Positions 42,041-50,727 of a DNA stretch of 64,000 bases are shown here, piece by piece. The position numbers and the translations under genes were made by a program. The notes under the pieces are model-generated. The model was not told the DNA's origin, made no database searches, and worked only from the letters and a program-made list of their open reading frames with translations. Positions within the stretch are counted from its first letter, which is position 1. Each line of letters begins with the position of its first letter. Origin of the DNA: Mycobacterium sp. AZCC_0083 (GTDB lineage: Bacteria > Actinomycetota > Actinomycetes > Mycobacteriales > Mycobacteriaceae); contig NZ_JACHGP010000014.1 in assembly GCF_014202335.1 (NCBI RefSeq), positions 1-64,000 on the forward strand. The letters run 5' to 3'.

Positions 42041-43344
42041 GACCCACCTCCGGTCGCGGCGTTACCGGCGGGGAGTTCGGGTTCGTCGCCGCTGACCCGC
42101 CAGTCGTGCGGCAGTAGATGATCGAGGACGTCGTCGACGGTGACGGCGCCCAACAGGTGATTCTCTTCATCGACCACCGGCCCGCACACCAAGTTGTAGG
42201 CGGCGAAGTACCGCGTCACCGCAGCCAGCGAGGTGTCGGGGCTGAGGTTGGGCAGATCTTTGTCGACGATCCCGCCGACGAGCGCCGCTGGTGGCTCGCG
42301 CAGCAACCGTTGCAGGTGCACGCAGCCCAGATACCGTCCGGTCGGGGTGGACGTCGGCGGCCGCGCGACGAAGGCCAGCGAGGCCAGCGCGGGCGTCAGA
42401 TCGGGGTCGCGCACGCGAGCCAGCGCCTCGGCAACGGTGGTGTCGGGGGCCAGCACCACCGGCTCAGGGGTCATCAGGCCGCCTGCGGTGTCGGGGGAGT
42501 GCTTGAGCAGTCGGCGAACCGGCTCGGAGTCCTCGGGATCCATTCGGGCGAGCAGCTGCTCGGCGCGCGAGGCGCCGAGCTCGCCGAGCAAGTCGGCGGC
42601 GTCGTCGGGGTCCATCTCCTCGAGGACGTCGGCGGCGCGCTCGGTGTCCATCTGTTCGAGGAGCTCGGCCTGCTCGCTCTCGGGCAGCTCCTGGAGGATG
42701 TCGGCCAGCCGCTCGTCGTCGAGTGCGTTCACTACCTCGTGGCGCCGCTTGGCGGGCAGCTCGCGAATGGCGTCGGCCACCTCGATGGGGCGTTGCCCCT
42801 CGAACTGTGCCAGCAGCTGCGCGACGCCCTGGCCGGGAAGCGCCAGAGCCGAGGGGGTGAGGCCCACGACGTTCTGCCAGTCGACCACGTGCACGGCGGT
42901 GCGACGGCCGAGCCGGCGATTGTTGCGCACCGCGATCCTGGTCACCAACCAGTCGCGCGACCGCACCTGCTCGATCGCCATGTCGACGACGACGACGTCG
43001 ATGCCCGCGAGGTTCTCCAGCTCGGGGTCGGTCACGCGGACGCGGGTGTCGAGCACCTGACCGAGTACCAGCACTTCGCCGGGGCGCTGCGTGAACCGCC
43101 GCAGGGACACGTTGGCGGTGGTCAACGTAACCGCGTTGGGTTCGATGGCGGTCACCCGCAGGATCGGTACGAAAATCCTTCTGCGGGTGAGCAGTTCGAG
43201 GACCAGGCCGAGCACCCGCGGTTGTTGGCGGACGACGCTGATGCTGATCACCACGTCCCGGACACGACCGATGGACTCCCCGTCGGGACCGAGCACCACC
43301 ATCCCCGCGAGTCGGGCCGCGTAGACCCTGTTCACCGCCACCAT
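42037..43344 (-). CDS. PRC-barrel/MgtE-N/CBS soluble protein (Rv1232c-like)
   Basis: A 435-aa protein with an N-terminal PRC-barrel-like region (about 1-170), a helical repeat domain (RHEVVNALDDERLADILQELPE, EMDPDDAADLLGEL) as in the N-terminal regulatory domain of magnesium channel MgtE, then two CBS repeats ending near residue 415. The MgtE transmembrane channel is absent, so it is a soluble sensor module. ATGA overlap couples it to the DUF1003 gene. The ATG at 43344 is leaderless. Confidence 0.87.
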   Translation of the reverse strand: MVAVNRVYAARLAGMVVLGPDGESIGRVRDVVISISVVRQQPRVLGLVLELLTRRRIFVPILRVTAIEPNAVTLTTANVSLRRFTQRPGEVLVLGQVLDTRVRVTDPELENLAGIDVVVVDMAIEQVRSRDWLVTRIAVRNNRRLGRRTAVHVVDWQNVVGLTPSALALPGQGVAQLLAQFEGQRPIEVADAIRELPAKRRHEVVNALDDERLADILQELPESEQAELLEQMDTERAADVLEEMDPDDAADLLGELGASRAEQLLARMDPEDSEPVRRLLKHSPDTAGGLMTPEPVVLAPDTTVAEALARVRDPDLTPALASLAFVARPPTSTPTGRYLGCVHLQRLLREPPAALVGGIVDKDLPNLSPDTSLAAVTRYFAAYNLVCGPVVDEENHLLGAVTVDDVLDHLLPHDWRVSGDEPELPAGNAATGGGS

Positions 43345-43351
43345 GACTCAA

Positions 43352-43357
43352 AGGGTA
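43352..43357 (-). promoter_or_regulatory. -10 element of the MgtE-N/CBS gene
   Basis: The minus strand reads TACCCT, 7 nt before the ATG at 43344, inside a 25-bp divergent gap. Confidence 0.55.
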
Positions 43358-43369
43358 GAGAGTTAGCAC

Positions 43370-44326
43370 GTGGACAACCTGTATCGCCCCCGACGAACGT
43401 GTCTTTCGGTTCCTGGTAGTAGCGACAAGATGATTGAGAAGGCCAAGCAGTTGGCCGCCGACGAGGTGTTCCTCGATCTGGAGGACGCCGTCGCGCCGGA
43501 TGCCAAGGCAGAGGCTCGCGCTCGGGTTGCGAGCGCCCTTGCCGAGTCGGGCTGGGCCGGTCAGCTGCGGGGCGTGCGGGTGAACGACTGGACCACGCCG
43601 TGGACCCACGCCGACGTCATCGAGGTGGTCGCGTCGGCGGGATCACACCTCGACCTCGTAGTGCTGCCCAAGGTGACCGACGCCTCGCACGTCCAGGCAC
43701 TCGACCTCTTGCTCACCCAACTCGAGACCGTCCACGGGCTGCCTCCCGGCCGCATCGGCGTCGAGGCGCAGATCGAGAATGCCCGTGGGCTGACCAACCT
43801 CGACGCGATCGCGGCCGCGCCGCGCGTGCAGGCACTGGTGCTCGGGCCCGCCGACATGATGGCCAGCCTCAACATGCGCACGCTGGTGGTCGGCGAGCAA
43901 CCCGAGGGCTACGACGTCGGCGACGCCTACCACCACGTGCTGATGCGCATTCTGATCTCCGCACGCACGCACGGCATCAACGCCATCGACGGGCCGTATC
44001 TCAAAGTGCGCGACGTCGAGGCGTTCCGCCGGATCGCCGGACGGTCGGCTGCGCTCGGCTACGACGGCAAGTGGGTGCTTCACCCGGACCAGATCGCCGC
44101 GGGCAACGAGATCTTCAGCCCGCGCCAGGACGACTACGACCACGCCGAATTGATTCTGGAGGCCTACGACTGGCACACGTCGCGGGCCGGCGGCGCCAGG
44201 GGTGCGGTGATGCTCGGCGACGAGATGATCGACGAGGCCAGTCGCAAGATGGCGCTGGTGATCGCCGGCAAGGGACGCGCGGCGGGCATGGCCCGCACTG
44301 GCGAGCCGTTCCGGCCGCCCGAGTAG
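43370..44326 (+). CDS. HpcH/HpaI aldolase family CoA-ester lyase
   Basis: The 318-aa protein has SVPGSSDKMIEKA, VFLDLEDAV, QIENARGLTNLDAIAA and WVLHPDQI, signatures of the citrate lyase beta-subunit/malyl-CoA lyase family that cleaves or forms CoA-thioesters such as malyl-CoA or citramalyl-CoA. The exact substrate is open. The GTG start at 43370 lies 8 nt after a weak TAGAGA element in a 25-bp region shared with the divergent gene. Confidence 0.87.
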   Translation: MDNLYRPRRTCLSVPGSSDKMIEKAKQLAADEVFLDLEDAVAPDAKAEARARVASALAESGWAGQLRGVRVNDWTTPWTHADVIEVVASAGSHLDLVVLPKVTDASHVQALDLLLTQLETVHGLPPGRIGVEAQIENARGLTNLDAIAAAPRVQALVLGPADMMASLNMRTLVVGEQPEGYDVGDAYHHVLMRILISARTHGINAIDGPYLKVRDVEAFRRIAGRSAALGYDGKWVLHPDQIAAGNEIFSPRQDDYDHAELILEAYDWHTSRAGGARGAVMLGDEMIDEASRKMALVIAGKGRAAGMARTGEPFRPPE

Positions 44327-44329
44327 CGG

Positions 44330-44830
44330 TTAGACGTATGACCAGTCGCTGGCGTAGAGGCCGATGATGAAGAGGAAATACAGCACCACTCCCACGGTGA
44401 CCAGGGCGCCGACGATGACACCGGCCAGCGCGAGACCGTAGCCATCCTGGCCCGTGCGCTTGGTCTCGCGCATCGCGATGATGCCAAGGATGAGCCCGAC
44501 GATGGACGGCAATCCGCAGAACACGAGGCCAGCCAGTGCGCAGGCCAGCGCCGCGATCGCCTTGCCGTTGGTGCCGGGTGGCTTCATCGACCGGTAGGGG
44601 TCGTACGGATCGGTCCCGTAGGCGTATCCGCCTGCGTAGGGCTGATATCCGGGGGCCGGATAGGCGGGCGGCGGTGGGTAACCAGGTGCCGGTGGATAGC
44701 CGGGGCCAGGCGGTGGATAGCCGGCTCCGTAGACCGGAGGTGGCAGGCCGGGGCCGTTCGGATACTCCACAGGAGAGTTCTCCAGAGGCGGGAATTCGCC
44801 GGGGTAGGGCTGTTCGGGACCGTTGGTCAT
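44330..44830 (-). CDS. Pro-rich DUF4190 membrane protein, copy 1
   Basis: The 166-aa protein has a Pro/Tyr/Gly-rich first half (GPGLPPPVYGAGYPPPGPGYP) followed by two transmembrane helices (AIAALACALAGLVFCGLPSIVGLILGIIAM, LALAGVIVGALVTVGVVLYF) joined by RETKRTGQDGYG, the DUF4190 domain. The Pro-rich head is likely cytoplasmic and disordered. The downstream end meets the convergent lyase gene. Related to Rv1233c. A paralogue lies immediately upstream, 2 nt away. Confidence 0.8.
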   Translation of the reverse strand: MTNGPEQPYPGEFPPLENSPVEYPNGPGLPPPVYGAGYPPPGPGYPPAPGYPPPPAYPAPGYQPYAGGYAYGTDPYDPYRSMKPPGTNGKAIAALACALAGLVFCGLPSIVGLILGIIAMRETKRTGQDGYGLALAGVIVGALVTVGVVLYFLFIIGLYASDWSYV

Positions 44831-44832
44831 GA

Positions 44833-45615
44833 TCAGGTCATCGCGGTCAGAGCGAAGCCCAGTATCAGCGTCACGGCACCGACGGCGATGCCTGCGATGG
44901 CCAAGCCCCGGCCGTGCTCACCCGTGCGCTTGACCTGGGTGAGCGCTACCACGCCCATCACGATGCCCGCGATGGAGCCGATACCGCAGAGCCAGATGAC
45001 CGAGGCGACCAACGACGCGATCGCCAACGCATTCGTGCCCTGGACTGGGGAACCGTAGGCGCCATATCCCTGCGGAGGGCCGTATCCCTGCGGAGGGCCG
45101 TATCCCTGGGGAGCGCCGTACCCCGGCGGAGGGCCGTAACCCGGCGCAGCGCCATACCCAGGAGGAGGGCCGTATCCCGGCGGGGGAGCCCCATAGGGCG
45201 GGGGTGGCGGAAAGGACGGGGGTGGCGAATAGGGCGGGGGAGCACCATAAGACGGGGGCGCCACGTAGGGCGGGGGCGCGCCGTAGGGCGGCGGGTAGCC
45301 GGCTCCGGGTGGCGGGTATGCCTGCGGATCGGTGGCCGGCGGGTAGGCCTGTGGATCGATCGGCGGCGAGTAAGCAGGTGTCTCGATCGGCGACTGGTAG
45401 GCGGGCGCATCGATGGCGGGTGTGCCGTAGGGCGGTGTGTCGAGAGCCGGTGGCTCGGCCGACGGCGTGTCAACCGATGGTGACGCCGCGTCGTCAGAAG
45501 GTTGCTGGGACTGCTCGATCGGTGGCGCCTCGTAGCCGGCCGATGTCGGCTCGGCCGCCCCGGTTCCAGCCTCGGGTGACGGCGTCTGGCCTGCGTCTTC
45601 GCCCGGGTTCGTCAT
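44833..45615 (-). CDS. Pro/Gly/Tyr-rich DUF4190 membrane protein, copy 2
   Basis: From the ATG at 45615 the protein has 260 aa. An acidic N-terminal part is followed by about 120 residues of Pro/Tyr/Gly/Ala repeats, including GYGPPQGYGPPQGYG and YGAPP units, then two transmembrane helices of the DUF4190 type (LASVIWLCGIGSIAGIVMGVVALTQVKRTGEHGRG). The frame extends upstream to 45747 but would then overlap the divergent gene, so the shorter start is preferred. Such low-complexity tails can self-associate or bind peptidoglycan enzymes; function is unknown. Confidence 0.78.
   Translation of the reverse strand: MTNPGEDAGQTPSPEAGTGAAEPTSAGYEAPPIEQSQQPSDDAASPSVDTPSAEPPALDTPPYGTPAIDAPAYQSPIETPAYSPPIDPQAYPPATDPQAYPPPGAGYPPPYGAPPPYVAPPSYGAPPPYSPPPSFPPPPPYGAPPPGYGPPPGYGAAPGYGPPPGYGAPQGYGPPQGYGPPQGYGAYGSPVQGTNALAIASLVASVIWLCGIGSIAGIVMGVVALTQVKRTGEHGRGLAIAGIAVGAVTLILGFALTAMT
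45059..45187 (-). repeat. 18-nt tandem repeats coding GYGPPx units
   Basis: Units of the type CCGTATCCCTGCGGAGGG (plus-strand reading) recur head to tail within copy 2 of the DUF4190 gene; at least two are identical and the others are degenerate. The period is 18 nt (6 residues), so length changes keep the frame. Confidence 0.7.
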
Positions 45616-45745
45616 GGCGTCAAACCTAGCGCACGGCTCGAATGTCGGTGGTCGGTCGTCATCCGGGGCACGATTGGGGGCGCCGGGGCGTTGTCCGGGT
45701 GGACGTCGCCTGGTTGGCTGTCCGTAGGCCGGAGGAGATGAAATC

Positions 45746-46246
45746 ATGACCAGTCCGCTACAACCTGGACAGAAGCCGGGCCGCGGCGGCCCGGCCGGGC
45801 TGCCGACGCCGCCGAAGGGTTGGCCGATCGGCTCGTACCCGACCTATGCCGAGGCGCAGCGCGCGGTGGATTATCTGTCCGACCAAGAGTTTCCGGTGGA
45901 ACAGGTGACCATCGTCGGCGTCGATCTGATGCAGGTCGAACGCGTCACCGGACGACTGACGTGGCCGCGGGTGCTCGGCGGCGGTGCACTGACCGGCGCG
46001 TGGCTTGGCTTGTTCATCGGGTTGGTGCTCGGCTTCTTCAGCCCGAGTCCGTGGGGTTCGCTGATCGCCGGTCTGGTTGCCGGTGTGTTCTTCGGCCTCA
46101 TCACCTCGGGTCTGCAGTACGCGATGGCTCGCGGCACAAGAGATTTCAGCTCGACGATGCAACTGGTCGCCGGGCGCTACGACGTGCTGTGCGATCCGCA
46201 GGGTGCCGAGCAGGGCCGGGATCTGCTGGCGCGCTTGAAGATCTGA
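45746..46246 (+). CDS. Two-helix membrane protein with general-stress 17M-like domain (Rv1234-like)
   Basis: The 166-aa protein has a Pro/Gly-rich head, the segment SYPTYAEAQRAVDYLSDQEFPVEQVTIVGVDL of the general stress protein 17M-like domain, two transmembrane helices (GGALTGAWLGLFIGLVLGFF, SLIAGLVAGVFFGLITSG) and a closing beta-strand with YDVLCDP. No catalytic residues are visible. Divergent from the DUF4190 genes, in the order of Rv1233c-Rv1234. Confidence 0.8.
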   Translation: MTSPLQPGQKPGRGGPAGLPTPPKGWPIGSYPTYAEAQRAVDYLSDQEFPVEQVTIVGVDLMQVERVTGRLTWPRVLGGGALTGAWLGLFIGLVLGFFSPSPWGSLIAGLVAGVFFGLITSGLQYAMARGTRDFSSTMQLVAGRYDVLCDPQGAEQGRDLLARLKI

Positions 46247-46390
46247 TCCTGCGGCAGGCCGCCTCGCCAGTTCGCTGAGTGACGCCCGCAGATCACGATT
46301 GCGACGCGCGGGGCCGAAAGTGTTGCACATCACGCGCACATCGCTCTACGGTTTGCGCGCGGGACGAACTCGCGCGGACAGGAGGCGGGC

Positions 46391-47788
46391 GTGCGCACTC
46401 TGCGGCTGCGGGCTGCGGTGTTGGCTGCGCTGACGACGGCGTCAATGGTTTCGGCATGCAGTTCTCAGGCCAACGGAATCGTCGTCAACTACTACACACC
46501 GGCGAACGAGATGGCGACGTTCACCGCCGTGGCCAAGCGCTGCAACGCCGAGCTCGGCGGGCGCTTCACCATCAAGCAGATCAGCTTGCCAAAGGGAGCA
46601 GACGATCAGCGCCTGCAGTTGGCGCGGCGGCTCACCGGCAACGACAAGACCCTCGACGTGATGGCGCTCGACGTGGTCTGGACGGCCGAGTTCGCCGAAG
46701 CTGGTTGGGCGTTGCCGCTTTCGGATGATCCGGCGGGCCAGGCCGAGGCCGATGCCCGCGGCAATACGCTGCCAGGGCCGCTCAAGACCGCGGAGTGGCA
46801 GGACAAGCTGTACGCCGCGCCGATCACCACCAACACCCAATTGCTTTGGTACCGAGCCGATTTGATGGACAGCCCACCCGAGACGTGGGACGCGGTGGTG
46901 GCCGAGGCGACCCGGCTGCACGCGGCAGGCAAGCCGAGCTGGGTCGCCGTGCAGGCCAAGCAGTACGAGGGTCTGGTGGTGTGGTTCAACACGTTGCTGA
47001 CGAGTGCGGGCGGTCAGGTCCTCTCCGACGACGGCAAGACCGTCACGCTGACCGACACCCCCGAGCACCGCGCCGCGACGGTCAAGGCGCTGCAGATCAT
47101 CAAGGCGGTTGCCACCGCGCCTGGCGCCGACCCGTCGATCACGCAGACCGACGAGGCCACCGCACGACTGGCCCTTGAACAAGGCAAAGCCGCGCTCGAG
47201 GTGAACTGGCCGTTCGTGCTGCCCTCGCTGCTCGAGAACGCCGTCAAGGGCGGCGTCTCGTTCCTGCCACTCAACGAGCGTGCGGATCTGGTGAAGGCCA
47301 TCAACGACGTCGGCACGTTCGCGCCCGACGACGCGCAATTCGAGGCCGCCTACGACGCCAGCAAGAAGGTTTTCGGCTTCGCGACCTACCCCGGTGTGAA
47401 GCCCGGCGAGCCTGCCAAGGTGACGATCGGCGGGCTGAACCTCGCGGTCGGCAAGAACAGCCAGCACAAGGCGGAGGCATTCGAGGCCATCCGCTGCCTG
47501 CGCAACGTGGAGAACCAGCGGTACACCTCGATCGAGGGCGGCCTGCCCGCCGTGCGCGAATCGCTGTACGACGATCCGGCGTTCCAGGCCAAGTATCCGC
47601 AGTACGCGATCATCCGCGAGCAGCTCACCAATGCCGCGGTGCGCCCCGCAACGCCCGTCTACCAGGCGGTGTCGACGCGCATCTCGGCGACGCTGGCGCC
47701 GATCACCGCGATCGACCCCGAGCGCACCGCCAATGAGCTCGCCGACCAGGTGCAGAAGGCCATCGACGGGAAGGGGCTGATTCCGTGA
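46391..47788 (+). CDS. lpqY: Trehalose-binding lipoprotein LpqY
   Basis: LpqY captures trehalose released from mycolate transfer and presents it to SugABC for recycling. The 465-aa substrate-binding protein has a lipobox (MVSACS, Cys near residue 21) and a type I solute-binding fold: YYTPANEMATFTAVAKRC, MALDVVWTAEFAEAGW, PITTNTQLLWYRADL and RYTSIEGGLPAVRESLYDD. The GTG start has an AGGAGG Shine-Dalgarno sequence. The 144-bp gap upstream holds a TACGGT -10 candidate. Equivalent to Rv1235; overlaps sugA by 4 nt. Confidence 0.94.
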   Translation: MRTLRLRAAVLAALTTASMVSACSSQANGIVVNYYTPANEMATFTAVAKRCNAELGGRFTIKQISLPKGADDQRLQLARRLTGNDKTLDVMALDVVWTAEFAEAGWALPLSDDPAGQAEADARGNTLPGPLKTAEWQDKLYAAPITTNTQLLWYRADLMDSPPETWDAVVAEATRLHAAGKPSWVAVQAKQYEGLVVWFNTLLTSAGGQVLSDDGKTVTLTDTPEHRAATVKALQIIKAVATAPGADPSITQTDEATARLALEQGKAALEVNWPFVLPSLLENAVKGGVSFLPLNERADLVKAINDVGTFAPDDAQFEAAYDASKKVFGFATYPGVKPGEPAKVTIGGLNLAVGKNSQHKAEAFEAIRCLRNVENQRYTSIEGGLPAVRESLYDDPAFQAKYPQYAIIREQLTNAAVRPATPVYQAVSTRISATLAPITAIDPERTANELADQVQKAIDGKGLIP

Positions 47789-48705
47789 CGGAGTCCGTCC
47801 AGGAGCGGCAGGCGGCCGGCGGCGCCACCGACGACCACAAGTCGGAACGGCGGCTGGCGTTCTGGCTGATCGGTCCCGCGGTCGTGCTCATGCTGGCCGT
47901 CACCGCGTATCCCATCGGCTATGCGGTGTGGCTGAGCCTGCAGCGCTACAACTTGGCCGCGCCCGACGACATCAAGTTCGTCGGGTTCGCGAACTACCAG
48001 ACCATCCTCACCGACAGGTACTGGTGGACGGCGTTCGTCGTGACACTTGCCATCACCATCGTCTCGGTGGTCATCGAGTTCGTGCTCGGCATGGCGCTGG
48101 CGCTCATGATGCACCGGACCATCTTCACCAAGGGCGCGGTGCGCACCGCAGTCCTGATCCCGTACGGGATCGTCACCGTCGCAGCGTCCTACAGCTGGTA
48201 CTACGCATGGACACCCGGCACCGGATATCTGGCCAATCTGCTGCCTGCGGGCAGCGCGCCGCTAACCGAGCAGCTGCCGTCGCTGGCCATCGTCGTCCTC
48301 GCCGAGGTGTGGAAGACGACGCCGTTCATGGCGCTGCTGCTGCTGGCCGGTCTCGCGCTGGTGCCGCAGGACCTGCTCAACGCCGCCCAGATGGACGGGG
48401 CAGGCGCGTGGAAGCGTCTGGTCAAGGTGATCTTGCCGCTGATCAAGCCTGCCATCCTGGTGGCGTTGCTGTTCCGCACACTGGACGCGTTCCGCATCTT
48501 CGACAACATCTACGTGCTGACCGGCGGCGCGAATGACACCGGCTCGGTGTCGATCCTGGGTTACGACAACCTGTTCAAGGCCTTCAACCTTGGTCTGGGG
48601 TCGGCGATCAGCGTGCTGGTCTTCCTGTCGGTCGCCGTGATCGCGTTCATCTACATCAAGGTGTTCGGTGCGTCGGCGCCCGGCTCGGAAGCGGAGGGTC
48701 GCTAG
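47785..48705 (+). CDS. sugA: Trehalose ABC importer permease SugA
   Basis: A 306-aa MalF-type permease with six transmembrane segments and the EAA-loop NAAQMDGAGAWKRLVKVILPLIKPA that touches the ATPase SugC. Overlaps lpqY upstream, and its stop codon overlaps the sugB GTG. Equivalent to Rv1236. Confidence 0.94.
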   Translation: MTESVQERQAAGGATDDHKSERRLAFWLIGPAVVLMLAVTAYPIGYAVWLSLQRYNLAAPDDIKFVGFANYQTILTDRYWWTAFVVTLAITIVSVVIEFVLGMALALMMHRTIFTKGAVRTAVLIPYGIVTVAASYSWYYAWTPGTGYLANLLPAGSAPLTEQLPSLAIVVLAEVWKTTPFMALLLLAGLALVPQDLLNAAQMDGAGAWKRLVKVILPLIKPAILVALLFRTLDAFRIFDNIYVLTGGANDTGSVSILGYDNLFKAFNLGLGSAISVLVFLSVAVIAFIYIKVFGASAPGSEAEGR

Positions 48706-49541
48706 TGACTGAGCGGGTGGGTGCACAGCGGGCGACGGGCTGGATCGTCGTCAACATCATCGTGCTGCTCTACGCCTTGATCCCAGTGTTGTGGATCCTG
48801 TCGCTGTCGTTGAAGCCGTCGTCAAGTGTCAAGGACGGCAGGCTGATTCCCGCCCAGGTGACGTTCGACAACTACAAGGCCATCTTTCAGGGGAACATCT
48901 TCAGCTCGGCCCTGGTCAACTCGATCGGCATCGGCCTGATCACGACGGTGATCGCGGTGGTCATCGGAGGGATGGCCGCGTATGCGATTGCGCGGCTTGC
49001 GTTCCCCGGCAAGAAGGCCCTGGTGGGCGTCGCACTGCTGATCGCGATGTTCCCGCAGATCTCGCTGGTGACCCCGATCTTCAACATCGAGCGCCGGATC
49101 GGGCTCTTCGATACATGGCCCGGCCTGATCATTCCCTACATCACGTTCGCGCTGCCGCTGGCGATCTACACCATGTCGGCGTTCTTCAAGGAGATCCCTT
49201 GGGATCTCGAGAAGGCGGCGAAGATGGACGGTGCCACGCCGGGTCAGGCCTTCCGCAAGGTGATCGCACCGCTCGCGGCGCCCGGCATCGTGACGGCGGG
49301 CATCCTGGTGTTCATCTTCGCCTGGAACGACCTGCTGCTCGCTCTGTCGTTGACGGCCACCCAGCGCGCCATCACGGCGCCGGTGGCGATCGCCAACTTC
49401 ACCGGTAGTTCGCAATTCGAGGAGCCGACGGGGTCCATTGCCGCCGGCGCGATGGTGATCACCGTGCCGATCATCATCTTCGTATTAATCTTCCAACGGC
49501 GGATCGTCGCCGGTTTGACGTCCGGTGCGGTGAAGGGGTAA
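48705..49541 (+). CDS. sugB: Trehalose ABC importer permease SugB
   Basis: A 278-aa MalG-type permease with six transmembrane segments and the EAA-loop EKAAKMDGATPGQAFRKVIAPLAAPGI. The GTG start shares a base with the sugA stop. Equivalent to Rv1237; sugC follows after 4 nt. Confidence 0.94.
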   Translation: MTERVGAQRATGWIVVNIIVLLYALIPVLWILSLSLKPSSSVKDGRLIPAQVTFDNYKAIFQGNIFSSALVNSIGIGLITTVIAVVIGGMAAYAIARLAFPGKKALVGVALLIAMFPQISLVTPIFNIERRIGLFDTWPGLIIPYITFALPLAIYTMSAFFKEIPWDLEKAAKMDGATPGQAFRKVIAPLAAPGIVTAGILVFIFAWNDLLLALSLTATQRAITAPVAIANFTGSSQFEEPTGSIAAGAMVITVPIIIFVLIFQRRIVAGLTSGAVKG

Positions 49542-49545
49542 TTCG

Positions 49546-50721
49546 ATGGCCGAGATCGTGCTGGATCACGTGAGCAAGAGCTACGCCAGTGGTGCCGTGG
49601 CGGTGAAGGATCTGTCCATCAGCATCGCCGACGGCGAGTTCATCATCCTGGTCGGGCCGTCGGGGTGCGGAAAGTCGACCACCCTCAACATGATTGCCGG
49701 GCTCGAGGACATCAGCTCTGGTGAGTTGAGCATAGGCGGCGAGCGGGTCAACGAGAAGGCGCCCAAGGACCGCGACATCGCGATGGTGTTCCAGTCGTAC
49801 GCGCTCTACCCGCACATGACCGTGCGACAGAACATCGCGTTTCCGCTGACGCTGGCCAAGGTGAGCAAGGCCGACATCGCGACCAAGGTCGAGGAGACGG
49901 CGAAGGTCCTCGACCTCACCGAACTTCTGGATCGCAAGCCAGGGCAACTGTCCGGCGGGCAGCGGCAGCGGGTGGCGATGGGCCGCGCAATCGTGCGTGA
50001 CCCCAAGGCATTCCTGATGGACGAGCCGCTGAGCAACCTCGACGCCAAGTTACGCGTGCAGATGCGTTCGGAGATCGCTCGCCTGCAGAACCGGCTGGGC
50101 ACCACGACCATCTACGTCACGCACGACCAGACCGAGGCGATGACGCTCGGCGACCGCGTCGTGGTCATGCTGGCCGGGGTGGCGCAACAGATCGGCACGC
50201 CCGACGAGCTCTACAGCCGCCCGGCCAACCTGTTCGTGGCCGGCTTCATCGGGTCGCCCGCGATGAACTTCTTCCCCGCGTCACTGACCGACGGTGGCGT
50301 TCGGCTGCCCTTCGGCGATGAGATCTTGCTCTCCCCAGAGGCCCTCGAGATGTTGGCGAAGCACGCCAAGCCCACCAACGTGATCGTCGGTGTGCGTCCC
50401 GAGAACATCGAGGATGCCGCGCTGATCGACACTTACACGCGGATCAGGGCGCTGACGTTCGAGGTGACCGTCGACTTCGTGGAGTCGCTCGGCGCCGACA
50501 AGTACCTGCACTTCCGGACCGAGGGTGCTGGCGCGCAGGCCGCCCAGCTCGCGGAGCTGGCCGCCGAGTCCGGAGTATCCGAGAATCAGTTCGTGGCAAG
50601 GGTTTCCGCCGAGTCCAGCGTGACTTCAGGACAGACCGTGGAACTGGCCTTCGACCGCTCCAAGCTGACGCTGTTCGACGCCGACACGGGAGTCAACCTC
50701 TCGATCCCGCCCATCGACTAG
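49546..50721 (+). CDS. sugC: Trehalose ABC importer ATPase SugC
   Basis: The 391-aa MalK-type ATPase has Walker A GPSGCGKSTT, signature LSGGQRQRVAMGRA, Walker B FLMDEPLSNLDAKLR and switch His in VTHDQTEAM, with a C-terminal OB-fold regulatory domain from about residue 235. It energises trehalose uptake and is the last gene of lpqY-sugABC. Equivalent to Rv1238. Confidence 0.95.
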   Translation: MAEIVLDHVSKSYASGAVAVKDLSISIADGEFIILVGPSGCGKSTTLNMIAGLEDISSGELSIGGERVNEKAPKDRDIAMVFQSYALYPHMTVRQNIAFPLTLAKVSKADIATKVEETAKVLDLTELLDRKPGQLSGGQRQRVAMGRAIVRDPKAFLMDEPLSNLDAKLRVQMRSEIARLQNRLGTTTIYVTHDQTEAMTLGDRVVVMLAGVAQQIGTPDELYSRPANLFVAGFIGSPAMNFFPASLTDGGVRLPFGDEILLSPEALEMLAKHAKPTNVIVGVRPENIEDAALIDTYTRIRALTFEVTVDFVESLGADKYLHFRTEGAGAQAAQLAELAAESGVSENQFVARVSAESSVTSGQTVELAFDRSKLTLFDADTGVNLSIPPID

Positions 50722-50727
50722 CTCGGC

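Noticed and set aside
45616..45747. Longer N-terminus for the DUF4190 copy 2 gene
   Set aside because: The extension would begin within the start codon of the divergent gene at 45746 and is low-complexity Pro/Arg sequence.
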